DNA of 64,000 bases. Source: Vanilla planifolia (lineage: Eukaryota > Streptophyta > Magnoliopsida > Asparagales > Orchidaceae). Positions 22,980 through 35,340 of the stretch are shown piece after piece (within the stretch, counting starts at the first letter, position 1; every line of letters begins with the position of its first letter). Under the pieces are notes generated by a model, which worked only from the letters and a program-made list of their open reading frames with translations, was not told the origin of the DNA and did not search any database. Both the position numbers and the translations under genes were made by a program. The stretch lies in contig CM043875.1 of the NCBI GenBank assembly GCA_023846275.1, positions 4,089,569 through 4,153,568 of the forward strand, given 5' to 3'.

Positions 22980-24311
22980 TACACACAAGCATCAGAGATT
23001 TAAAATTTAGATTTTAGAATATTAATAAATTTGTGTCTAAACAATCTACAAACAAGCACTTTAATATTTCTAAATGCATTATGATTTAATTTTTCAATCC
23101 ATGTAGAATTAAGATACTTAGAGTTAATATTAACTCTTATATTGTAATTCGTAGATATATGATCTTTTATCAAACAATAATTGCAAATAAGAGATGGAAC
23201 ATAAGTAAAATTATCAACATGTATACATTTAGATTTTTTAAATGTAAATTTCTTATGCATGATATGAGATGAAGAACAATTGGAATCCAACATTTTGAAT
23301 TATTAAAAGACAAGTTTATCTTTTACATTTAAACTAATTGTTCTAATAAGCTTATCTTTAATATTTTTCAAATCAATCAACTAAATATTTTTCATTCTTC
23401 TCATTCAAGTCATCACATTAGCTAAGATATTTTTTGTGCTGCTTTTTCAAACATTTATATTTCTTTGAGAGAAATTTGAAAACATCAACTAATTCAAGTA
23501 AACTACCTTTTAATTATTTATGGGAGATATTAGATACCTCATTGTTTTCATTCCTCGATGATGCATTATGGTGTGCCATAAGAAATGTCATTTCATCTTT
23601 AATCTCTTTGCTTAATGATTATGTATTCAAATAAGCCTATGTGGCATTCTTGCTCATCTTCTTTTTATTATTTGTCTTGAGTTTTTTCTTCATGTTTCTC
23701 TCCATCATTAACATTAAACACTACGAACGAAGGTGACCCATTTCTTTGCGTGAATGACAACTTACCCCAATACTTATTCTTTCTCTTTGCTTTTGGAATT
23801 TTTATTCTTGTTTATAAAATATGAACCTATAAGCTTACAATCCAAAGCATTATCCTCTACATGGTTGGAGGTGCAATCCTTTTCTTTATGTTCATAAAGA
23901 TTTTGCAACTCATATAAAGCATAATGAGTAATATCTAAATTCATAATTCTTTCAAGTTTGAAATTTAATAAGCCACAAACATTAATATTCAAAGCACAAA
24001 AATTAAATTGAACTCTTTATTTTTCATGTAGGTTGAGTTCACTTAATGACTTCCATAGAAATGAATTACCAATCGTTTAAGAAGAGAACTCAAAAGTATT
24101 TTCAACTATATCTCATAACTCAATCTTGATTCAATAGAAACATGTATATATATTTTTTCAATATGAATAAAATTTTCCATCACATAAAGGCAAACAATGT
24201 GAAGAGGTCCCTTCACCCAAAGAAACATAATCATCAACTATTGTGTGAGATATTAAAAAGATCTTATGACGAGAATTTCTTTCTTTAATTCAAACTTGCT
24301 CTAATATCATT
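22980..24311 (-). pseudogene. Old, decayed SIRE-like Copia gag with remnant primer site
   Basis: Minus-strand fragments match the order of the younger gag at 18432-20108. A segment at 23774-23992 ends in a Lys/Asn-rich run. Near 23560-23610 there is a piece MTFLMAHHNASS comparable with MICFMANEASS. At 23000-23293 there is FTFKKSK followed by a knuckle relic CNYCLIKDH that lacks its last Cys. At about 24298-24309 GCTCTAATATCA resembles the Met primer-site complement GCTCTGATACCA, directly before a TG that would open the LTR. Stops and frameshifts are frequent. The identification rests on this collinearity. Confidence 0.65.
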
Positions 24312-25245
24312 TGTTGTGCTTTAAGAGATGTGAATGTCACATGATTAACCTATTTAAGTTTAAGATGTATAACATGAAATACTAATAAAATAATATAGTG
24401 ATTTTGTTATCATCAAATTAATAATACAAAAATCAAGGGTTCAAACAATCATAAGTATAAAAAACTTATGCACTATTAAACAATTAGTGAGTTGATGACC
24501 ACAAAATTGTCTTAGTTATTAACTAAAGAGGTGATAGTCGTAGAATGGAGATCATTACCTTTGAATGGCAATAAGAATGAAGTGGATGGAAATTGTTTAT
24601 AAGAAGAGAAGGTGAGAGAGTGAGGAAAGGTGTATGTGCCCTAATCAAGGTATCATTCAACAAACAAATAATCTTGAAAACTAGTAGACAACTAAAGCAT
24701 AGTCATTCGAAGCAAAAGCAAATGATAAAACTTTTCCATCTACTATAGAGGTCACTTTCTAAGGTATTCTTTAAACAAGTTTTATTTTCTTTCCCTTTGA
24801 TATTTAATGATAGATAAAAGTTATAATCACCTTTTCATCATTAATCAACGATAGATAATAGTTAGATGCCAATATTTGGTTCTAAATGCTTTATATTATT
24901 ATTATTATTTGAATTCTATGTCTCTTTTTTTTCTCTCTCTCTCTCTCTCTCTTTTTTCTTTTTTCATATTCCATATTCAACCTTTGTCTCTCATTTTTAT
25001 TCCTATTTTAAAAATTATATAAATATAATTAATAATATTTTTTATATAAGATTAACTCTTTCATCATTACATTCTTAAATTTTACAACTTACTAGAAATA
25101 TTATTTTGACTTTTGTTTGTAATCTCTTAGATAAAGATTTAAGATAATTAATCAAATTTAAATTAACAAATAAAAATTTTGTGCAATGAAAGATTCACAT
25201 TGTTAATTGTTTAAATATTTCTCTTATTTTCTAAAAAATGTATCT
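24312..25245 (-). repeat. Probable decayed LTR of the old Copia element
   Basis: Begins TGTTGTGCTTT right after the relic primer site. The part 24450-25245 recurs in diverged form at 25945-26765. The far end is not defined. It contains a CT microsatellite. Confidence 0.45.
24932..24952. repeat. CT microsatellite
   Basis: Uninterrupted CT dinucleotides, about 10 repeats, inside a longer pyrimidine tract. Confidence 0.9.
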
Positions 25246-25262
25246 TATTTGTAGCATGACTC

Positions 25263-25266
<4 letters not shown>

Positions 25267-25316
<50 letters not shown>
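25267..25316. repeat. (TA)25 microsatellite
   Basis: Twenty-five uninterrupted TA dinucleotides, just beyond the end of the first copy of the duplicated segment. Confidence 0.95.
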
Positions 25317-25321
<5 letters not shown>

Positions 25322-25944
25322 TTACAATTGGATTAGTGATGGTTGGCTCAAACTATTTATGTTCTAATATTTTATATTTGGATAATATATAGTATGAGAC
25401 TCTAAAAGAATAGTGAGAATAATAAATCATGATCTTTTTTACTTAGTAATTGCTTACCTATTTGTCACGTTGTATAATTTATTATAATAACTTTTTTACA
25501 TTTAGTAGTTTGGGCTCAATTTTGTATGATCATGATTAATATTCTATTTATGGTTGTTTGAGTTTGATGGTTTAAAGAAAACATGATGTTCTTTAAATTT
25601 GCTTTCACCATGGTTTTAAAATTTTAAATTTTATATTTTCTTCCATTATGATTTTTAAAAGATGATCATGCTAACAATTTTAAAACTTATTTTCATAGTT
25701 TTAGTTTTGAAAAATATTTTTTAGATCTAAAAGAAAAGAAATAGAGAAAAAGATAATGTGGCTATTGAACCTGGAAAGGCATAAAAAATGACAACATACC
25801 ATGCTTCCTTGAGGCACTCATAATTAAAGTTAGTGACAAAAAGAGAAAACGAGCATAGTGGAAGGACCTTGGGGAGAATATAACCAAAGACAACAATAGG
25901 TTTTGATAGGAGCAAAAGAGAGAGAGAAAATACTGAAGACCGTG

Positions 25945-26765
25945 GTTATAAAAGGTTCATGCATCATTAAATGATTAGTGAGTCAACAACCACAAAAATG
26001 TCTTTGTTTGTAACTAGAGAGGTGATGGCCATAAAATAGAGATCATGAGCTTTGAAAGATGTTAAGAATAAAACAAATGAATATTGTTTGCAAGAAGAGA
26101 AGGCCAAAGAGTAAGGAAAGTCCTATGGGCCTTAATCAAGTCATTATACGACCTCTTAGCAAACAAATCATCTAGCTATTAGACAACTAAAGCATAAACA
26201 TCTATAGCAAAAGCAAGTGGTGAGAATTTTCTATCATTTGCTATATATATCACTTTTTAAGATTTCTTTAAATGGGCATTATTTTCATGCCCTTTGATAT
26301 TCAATGACATATCAAAGTCACGATCACCTTTTCATTGCTAATTAATGATTGATAAATATTGGATGGCAATATTTGGTCATAAATACTTTGTATTATTGTA
26401 ATTCTTTGCTTCTATTTCTCTTTTTTTTCTTATTACTTTTATTATTTCTTTTTTCTCATATTTCATATTCTTTCTTAATTTCTCATTTTTATTCCTATTT
26501 AAACACATCTTTAAAATTATACAAATATAATTAATAATATTTTTCATATAATGTTAAATCTTTCCTCATTATAATCTTAGAATTTATGACTAGTCTAAGC
26601 ATATTATTTTGAGTTTCTTTTGAGAGTCTTCAGGATAAAATTTTAAGATAATTAGACAAGTTTAAACGAGCAAACAGATAAGTACGTAAAAAAATTGTGC
26701 AAGAAAAATTCACTCTTTTAATTATTTAAATATTTCTCTTATTTTTTTTTTTCTAAAAAATGCAT
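25945..26765 (-). repeat. Diverged second copy of 24450-25245
   Basis: Collinear similarity runs from the ATTAGTGAGT region, through AGAGGTGATGG, AAGAAGAGAAGG and ATCACCTTTTCATT, to a shared end TTTAAATATTTCTCTTATTTT. There are many substitutions and small indels. It may be a second LTR or a segmental duplicate. Strand is given only relative to the first copy. Confidence 0.7.
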
Positions 26766-28600
26766 TAACTATAATATGTTAAAGCAAATTTCAAAATTTT
26801 ATTATCACCCACATACAAAAATCTCATAATTTAAAATCAAAATTGTACAAAGACATCTATTTGCAATAAAAATCTAAACACATGAAAATTTTTTGCAATA
26901 AATAATCCAATATTTTTCTTAATATTAACATTTGACCTATTTAAAGATCATAAACACTAATGTAATTATGTCATTGTTTCTCTTACAATGTTTTAACCTC
27001 TCTTTGTAAAACGAGTTTTTTTCTTGGAAATGAGAAAAATAATGATTATTATTACAAATTAATTACACATTGAATACGCTTTTTCTTCTTAAACTATGAC
27101 AACATAATAATATTAAATGTATCTTTAAATACGAAGTATAAAAGTAAAAAGTACTTAAAAAAGCAACAAACACTATAAAAAAATGAAAGTATAATATAAA
27201 TGTTGAATAATATTTAATGTAGATTATTGGGCATCTAATAATAAAAATAAATATTATTTGAAGTTATTTAACACTTAAGTAACATGTTTAATAGAAGAGT
27301 TGGTCTGCAAACGCTTTAATGGTATTTTCAAAAATAGAAAATAAAATTAAAAGATAAGAAAATAATAGTAAAAATAAAAAACAATTTAAATATGAAATAA
27401 ATACATTTGAATTAATATTTAACAATATTTAATATATATTAATAGACATGTAATAAGAATTATGAACATTATTTGACAGTATTCAAATTCATATTAAATA
27501 TAAAAAATGGAATGTAAACGGTTTTATTTTTAAACACAGAATATAAAATTAAATAATTCATACAAAAACAGTAAAAAAATATTGCTAAAATATTAAATAA
27601 AAATAATTGTTTAATTAATATTAAATATTCTTTATTATAAATTGCTAGATCTCTAATGGCAAACATGATTATATTTGAAAGTATTCATAGAATAGAAAAA
27701 TTCAAAAATCATATAAAAATAATTTAATATTACAATTTTAGTAGGTATTAGAACATATTAAATTTAAATCCGAAAACAATGCAAAACACTTAAGTTAATT
27801 TTAACAAAAAAAAATATGAAACATATTTAGCACCAAAAAAAAGTATTTTCCAAAAAAAAAACATTATCTCCAAAACATGCAATTTAATTATGCTACATTA
27901 ACTGAATAAAGCTTTTGTCAAAAAATTTTGAAAAATATATTAGTCATTTCATAATATGAATTATTTTTATTTAAATATTTATTAATAATATATTTTATAA
28001 ATTAAACTTCATATAAATTTAAAAATATTATTTTATAAACTAATTTATTATTAATTAATTTAATATTTAATAATAATTATATCAAATAAATATAATCTAG
28101 GTATTGATTTATATCTTTAAAGTTTTATAGTATATTATCAATATGTTTATATCTTGTTGATGCCTTTTTGTTTGGATTCTTCAACATATTTATTTTAATT
28201 ATGTGTGAGTTTTTAATTTATTATTATATTTAATTATTTTTTAGTGATACTAAATATAATTAAAATTATGATTTTTTTATCAACAAATTAATATCTTGAG
28301 TTTATAAATGGATTAAATCTTGACTCATTATCTAATTTTATCAACCAAATCTTTGGCCAATACTAAACCAAATCCTTGTCAAGGCATTTTTTATCATTAG
28401 TTAATTAGGTATCTACAATTATTATATTTATTTTATTTTATTTTTTAAAGCCAAAAAACATTTTTTTTTATCTATCTTATTTAAGAAAAATATATAATAA
28501 TCATTATTTATCAAATATTAATATTTAATAACGTTTCTGATCATATCAATGTAAAACAAACCAACCCTACGTATGTATTGAATAACTATTTTAAAATATA
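26766..28600. other. AT-rich intergenic region with a degenerate tandem repeat
   Basis: No gene seen. Within 27165-27700 two to three loose units of about 200-215 bp recur (AATATTTAATNTANATTA... followed by GNAAACGNTTT and AATAAAATTAAA). The rest is low-complexity AT-rich sequence. Confidence 0.45.
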
Positions 28601-28680
28601 TAATAACTAATATTTTATATGTTTATTTTGTAATTCCTTAAAAGTAGCGATTCAGTTCCTTGGTGAATCATCCGATCCCC

Positions 28681-28689
28681 TTTATAGTC
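28681..28689 (+). promoter_or_regulatory. Candidate TATA box of the SAUR gene
   Basis: TTTATAGTC lies about 70 bases before the ATG, at the point where AT-rich DNA turns GC-rich. A purine-rich leader (GTAGAGAGAGAAGAAGGG) precedes the start codon. Confidence 0.4.
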
Positions 28690-28752
28690 TCGCTTCGAAG
28701 CTTTCCCAAGCTTCGCCAGGCGGCGCTGCTGTAGAGAGAGAAGAAGGGAGAG

Positions 28753-29094
28753 ATGCAGAAGTGCATCACGATCCACCACATCGTCAGGCTTCTGCAGTTG
28801 CTGAGGAGATGGAGGACGAGAGCATCGGTCGCCGGCGTCCCAAAGGGACACGTGGCGGTTTGCGTGGGGAGCAACCACCGCAGGTACGTGATCAGGGTGG
28901 CGCATCTGAACCATCCCGCATTTCGGATTCTCCTAAACCAAGCCGAGGAGGAATTCGGATTCTCCAATCGGTCCGGTCCCCTTTTCCTCCCCTGCGAGGA
29001 ATCCCTATTCTTCGCGATCCTTCGCCAGATATGTTCCCCCGCCGGCGGATGCTTCTGCCGCGCTGGCGGCGATTGTTTCTGCTGGCGCCGATGA
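28753..29094 (+). CDS. SAUR family protein (small auxin up RNA), 113 aa
   Basis: Intronless ATG-to-TGA frame. Residues 29-86 are the SAUR core: VPKGHVAVCVG, RRYVIRV, LNHPAFRILLNQAEEEFGF and LFLPCEESLFF. In the family this compact fold binds and inhibits PP2C.D phosphatases at the plasma membrane, which keeps the proton pump active and promotes cell expansion; some members act otherwise. The N terminus is basic (RLLQLLRRWRTR), as is common. The C-terminal tail CSPAGGCFCRAGGDCFCWRR is unusually rich in Cys, a feature of some subgroups. The length is normal for the family. It stands alone, whereas SAURs often occur in clusters. I see no lesion. The specific ortholog is not assignable here. Confidence 0.9.
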   Translation: MQKCITIHHIVRLLQLLRRWRTRASVAGVPKGHVAVCVGSNHRRYVIRVAHLNHPAFRILLNQAEEEFGFSNRSGPLFLPCEESLFFAILRQICSPAGGCFCRAGGDCFCWRR

Positions 29095-29165
29095 CATCCC
29101 CCTCCTCCGCAGCAATGCGGATGGGCCGATCTGGTGATCCGTCGTTTCGGATTTTTTTTTTTTAA

Positions 29166-32100
29166 TTTATTATTATTTTTTTCCCGGTGGATCTGTAGTG
29201 AGAGATGGCAAAAAGGATGTGCTCATTCCCAATCCACCCGGAGGTATGATTTGCATTTAGTTGCACTGAATCGACTCTTTAACTCGCTGAATTTGTAATT
29301 AATTCAATTGTTTAGCAGCAAACTGTAAAACAGCAAGGCAATTAATAATTTTCCAGGCTGAAGCTAGAAAAATATTAAATATGATTTTGGCTAATTGTAT
29401 TTGGAAATATGTATACAAGATAATCTTTATAATAAATATTGAAAACATAAGAATATTATGAGAGATTCAATTACCACAAAATCAAAAGGTGAGACTTGAT
29501 GATCATATTCATAGATAAATTTATATTGTTAAAAGAATTGATCTCTTGAATTTCAACATCTTTTTATTAATCTTGTTCATAATGATGATGTTTATTAAAA
29601 TTTTAAGTCATGCATTGTATAATTGTTATTTTAAAATATTGATTTTATTGTAAGAAATTTTTTGAGAACAAAGCGATAGATAAGATACTTTTTTCTTAAA
29701 TCCTTTTGACTCTTATTCCTTTATGCAATTTTTTAGATAAAATAGATATGTATTGAAAAAATTGTCTTTTGATCCTCATGAAGTAAAATTAAAATACAAT
29801 AATCTAGATATTTGATTATAATTTATAATTTTATTTTTAAAATTATATTTAAAGGTAATTTAACAAGTTTGCAACAGAAAAAAGAAAATACTAAAAATTT
29901 AAGTATTCACATTTAATAATTGATTGACAGAGTAATTGAAGAATTTGCATTCAATCATAATAAACATGTAACTAAAAAAGTAGTAAAACTTTTAATATTT
30001 ATCTTAAAATAAGTTATTTTAATATTTGTTGTATTTTTACATTAAAATATAATAGCAATTGTTCCCCTTATATTATTTTATTTTCATACTCATTTTTATC
30101 ATTTGAAAGTTTTAGATGATGTGATATGTTTTATTTTTTGATGTTATTCTTTAGAGATTTTTAACTATCTCTTCTTATCCTTTTTCAATTCATCTTCTCT
30201 TTATCCAAATGTAAAAATAATTAATAATACTAGTCTTCAAGGTGACAATAACATGGTTAGTTGACTTATGAAAATTGTTCAAGCAAAGATCAATTTATGA
30301 TAAGTCATATATGTATGCAATGGTTAACTAAGTAATTAAAAGTGGGACATTTATTTTATTTTTCCCAAGCATCACAAAAATTTAGTAACCATATGAATAG
30401 GAAAAAAAATAAAATATCAATATATTCACTAATAATACAATCTTTTGAACAATATTCTCTACATGTCCCACAATATGCATTATTATTATTTATATATATT
30501 AATAAACATATTGAGTTAATATAAAAAACTTAAAGGGTTAAATAATAATATAATATATGACATAAAAATAAAAGATGTGATATATAAAATAGATGCATAC
30601 TAATAATAATAACTAATAATCATATTTCATAATAATCTATACATAGTTTATCAATCATGTCATCATGCACCTTTCTTATGACTAAAAATTTTTTTTGCAC
30701 ATTTTCACTTGAAATATAGTGCCTTTATTCCTAAAAACATGCACCAATATAAAGGAACCTTAAAGATTTTGGTTGTTGTAATAACCTTTATAATAATTAT
30801 CTATGTTATATTATATCTTTCGGGTCTAAAATATTTGAGAATGAAACTTTTTTGTGCTTTTTATCTCATAAATGGCTCCTAAAAGATTCAAAACTTGGTC
30901 AAGTGTGCTAAACTAAATATTACCTAATGCTGCAATACACCCAGATTTGTTTAACCTATCATAATGAATTGTGCTCCATAAAATTGTATTCAAAGTTCAA
31001 ATTTACTAAGCTAATACCAATCTTTTCACTTTTCTAAATGAGTAAAACATCAAATAAAGAATGATCCTTTTAATTTATTTAAAACCTAAAAGAAACAAAA
31101 TAACTTATAAGAACAATTAATATTTTTGTCTGAAAATTCTTAACATTATAATACAATGATTTTACATATATAGCTTAGAATTCTTCACCAAGTCATGTCC
31201 ATTGAGAACTCTAATTAACACCATACTAAATCATCTTTCTTTAGTGGTAGCCATGCATTTCGCATCTCTTAGTTTGCCTCCATCATTAAGGAAATTAGAA
31301 AATAAAATAAAAATTCATTTAAGATTTAATTAAAGCCTTAGATCTAGTCATATTTTTTTATAATAGTTTTATCCAAATGACTTCTAAAGATTCATTATTT
31401 TTAAATTTTTCTCTTTATTAACTCTATCAGCCATAAACTTTATGAAAAGTTTTGATGTTATTTAGTATTTCTATTATTTTTTCTTTAAAGGTCATAAAAA
31501 CATTAAAATAATGATATTTTTTTTCTATGATTTTGACTTCTTATTTAATGATGGAGACATGTTCAATTTTCACAAAATTGATAATGTTAGACTCCTAATA
31601 AAATATTAAATATTAGAAGTTCATATCTCTTCATTAGGACTCATAACCGTTTTTTATGAATATCCAATTTTTTAAAATTTTAAAAATTAAAAAAAAATTA
31701 AAAATGATTATTAAAATTTTAAATTAGAAATTTTATATATTTATGAAGATGTTAATTAGTTTTTATGCCTTCTTATTAAGCCCAACCATTCTATAATTAT
31801 TTGCATTGGCAATTTATGTGATAAAAATATTTTAATTCCTAAAATAATTATTTATATAATTTTTCATATTCTTGGGATGATACATATACTAAGATATATT
31901 ATCAATTGACTATGACTTATATGTACCTACAAGCACAAGTTTATGGATACATAATATGATAAGATTTGATGAAATAGGAAAATTTTCATTTAAGAAAAAT
32001 TAGACCCTTTATTTTGAGAAATATGAAAAATAATAAAAAAATGATCAAAGCATACTAGGGGACATATTATTATGCTATCAAAAAAAAAATGTTGACAAAT

Positions 32101-33582
32101 TATTATGATATTAAAAAAATATATGTGTATGTGTGCGTATAATAGATATAAAAATGGTTGTACATCTATTACATACTTTTATATGATTATCATAATAATA
32201 GCATATTTTATTATCCTCTATTATTATGATGATCTTGTTATTATATTTTATTATTATGAAACAATTTGTATTTAGTAACTTATCTATTGAGCTTTGTAAA
32301 ACTTATTAACTAATTACATTATAGGTCATGTCGTTGATGGTCAATTAAAAGGATCTTAGTAAAATGAGAAGTGTGTTATTGTAAAAAAGGTTTTAAAAAT
32401 GAATCCTTCTTTTAATGATTTAAAAGTGTCATTCATATTTATTCATGCTTTAATTCATCTTGATACTTGTACGTATTATTGGGTACAATGGATAAGTGTG
32501 ACATGACACATCCATTAATTTAAAATATTTTTTTTATTTATCATTTTACTTATTTATTCAATTCATTTTATACAAAATAAATCTTCTAATTTGATTATTT
32601 GACCTCCTATAAAATCATTAAAATCACTTCTATTGGATCATCTAACCTATTGATTAGATTATCTAATAATTCCTTACTAAATTATTTGACATACTTAGCA
32701 ATTCACTTGATCACCCTTATCAAACCATTTGATCTATCAATTGGATCATCCATTGGTATTCTTCAACTTTTAGCTATTTTTCATAGAACTAATTAACAAA
32801 TAGTCTTATTAATTTTTGTGATGTAAATTAGCATATTTATAACTGATTAGATGAGTGATCAGATCATTCGATGGTCCATCTAATCCTACACTCATGCCTC
32901 CATCACTTAATCTTATGCACATCAGACTATTTAACCTAAACTACCTAATGCTAAGAAATAGCCCAAAAATCTATGTTTTCTTTTTTTTGGATAGCTTAAT
33001 AATTAGAAACCCTTTATATAATGCTCATCATCAATTCATATAATAGTTCATATAAAACTTCTTTTGTTTTAATAATTCACAAAATAATTTCCTAATCCAA
33101 ACCTCCCATTTTGAAATCCAAATCACTTTTAACAAAAATTCAATCTAAACAAAAAAGAAATCTTTACATTAGTTTTTTCATTTGTTAGATCATCCTTGTG
33201 TTTGATAAATCAAGTCATAAATATTTATTATTTTGATTTAATGGATTTGTTTAGTATGAAATAAGTTTAGTTGTAAATAATAAGACATGTATTTATGAAG
33301 ATAATAAATTAGCAGTCTTCAAAACACTTTAGAATATTCAACAAGTTTTAAAGGTTAAAAGCATGCACATGAATTTTAAAAATATTTTCTTTTTTATAAA
33401 ATAAAATGTTAACTTATTGATTATTAATCATAAGACACATATCTTCATTTGTATCACTTTTAAATTCTATTTAAACATCCAAATTTATTCAATATTTTTC
33501 TTGATTTAGGAAACATGAAGGATTCTATTTTTCACATAATACTTTCTTTTATTAAATCTTACATCAATCTTTGTCAAATTTC
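29166..33582. other. AT-rich intergenic region, no gene seen
   Basis: Stops in all frames and only short open stretches without family motifs. Probably decayed repeats; nothing specific recognised. Confidence 0.5.
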
Positions 33583-34155
33583 ACCATAAGTCTATTGTTA
33601 AATTTTGATTTAATTACAAAAACAATTCTATTAATTTTTTATGACTAAAAATTATATCGTAGAAAAAACCTATGCACTTGGGTTGACCAAGCCTAAAAGA
33701 GCCTAGAAAGCCTCCATTCAGGAGATAAGCTATAATGAAGTCGAGTCAAGGTTGAACTTGATCAAGGTATAGTCTTAAACTCAATTAGGGTAAGGAAGAG
33801 GAAGCATCACTCTTATAAAGTGTGTAATGGTTGGGTAAGAACCAAAATGTAAACTTGATATCATAATAAGCTTATTATTAAATTTTGGTTAAATTACAAA
33901 AGTAATTTTGTTAAATTTCATAATTAAAAATATAAAAATATATATCATAGCAAAAAGCCCAAGTTTAATGCACTCAAGACCAAACTTCGAGAGGGCCTAG
34001 GAAGCCTCATTTCATGAGACAAGGTATGACTAAGTTGGGTTAGGCTTAAACTTGGTCATTGTATAGTCTTAAACTAAGTTGGGATAAGGATAGAAAGTGT
34101 CACGCTTATGAAGTATGCAATGAATCTAGTAAGACTCAATATGTCAACTTATAAT
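33583..34155. repeat. Diverged tandem duplication, two units of about 280-290 bp
   Basis: Unit 1 (about 33583-33862) and unit 2 (about 33863-34155) share, in order, TTAAATTTTG.TTAATTACAAAA, ATGCACT, GAAAGCCTC/GGAAGCCTC, TATAGTCTTAAACT, GGATAAGGA-like and TTATGAAGT-like segments. They are more GC-rich than the surroundings. The origin is unknown; it may be part of an old LTR. Confidence 0.75.
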
Positions 34156-35200
34156 CATGTATACGAGTGTCCTAGGTGGTCAAATCCCAAGCACACAAAG
34201 AGGAGCCAACCTCATGTACTAGCTCGAAATATAAGCACGAAGAAAACTTAATAAAGAGTAAATTCTTAAACACTTTCACCATGTGAGACTAAAGTATTAG
34301 TATCTGTGTGCTTCAAAATTGGGAGTGGATCAATTTCGTCTAATCACACATTTTTTGCAATAGAATAGGATCATTTTCGCCTTTCTAAAAAGTGATCTTG
34401 ATCCATCCATTTGATGAGCCCAATTGAACAATTATGATTGATTCACCTTTTTTTATCTATCATTGATCTAGTGACCTCAATCTTTTTATTTTAAATTCTA
34501 CAACTGAGATCAATCCCACTTTTATCATTGATGAATCAAATGATCCATATCTCATTTCACATATTTGGATGGCCTAAATCTAATATTCATGATCCAATCA
34601 TCCAAGCTCATCCACTTTTATATTTATTGATTTGATTATTCAAATCCTCTCTTATCAAATCCAATGGCCTTGGTTAATCTCACCTAAGTGTTATTTTTCT
34701 AACCATTATATGTGCTGTTGCATAAGTTGTTTGGAAGATTTTTTAAGCTATTTGGTAACAACTTTTGAAAGACTTTTTTATTAACATTTTAATGGCTATG
34801 ATAAAAAAATTTCTATAAAAACTCAACCTTTATGAATGAAATGACTCATGAACATGAACAAGATTTTAAAATCTTAAAGAAATATTATATAATATTTTAC
34901 TAGTATAAAATCTCTCTATAACACATTGTGGTTTAATACTATTCAAAATTTAAAATTTTTTTTAACTAAGTTTTCATTTTCCTACTTCTTTTCATAATTT
35001 TAAGCTTGTTGTGCCTTATCTTATTCATTAACAAACAGAAAAAGTTATATATTTTTATCATAAATTTTCTCTTATTATAATTTTTTTTTTCTTTTAGATT
35101 GGGTGACTTGGCATTTACAAAAACCCAAATTTGAAAATTGATTTTGATGTTGAGCTCTTAAAAGTCTCAGTTATGGTTCAACTAGTAAAAACTAATAGGT

Positions 35201-35340
35201 TGAAGATAAATCATAAGAAAAAATCTCAAGTAAAATGAAAGTGAATCGTAAGAAAAAACCTTAAATAGATTGAAAGTGAACTATAAGAAAAAATCTTAAG
35301 AAAGTTGAAGGTGATCAATAAAGAAAAACCTCAAGTTGTA
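35201..35340. repeat. Minisatellite, four 35-bp units
   Basis: Units start at 35201, 35236, 35271 and 35306, each with TGAA..TGAA..ATAAGAAAAAA.CT.AA. They are diverged but in constant register. No reading frame spans it. Confidence 0.85.
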
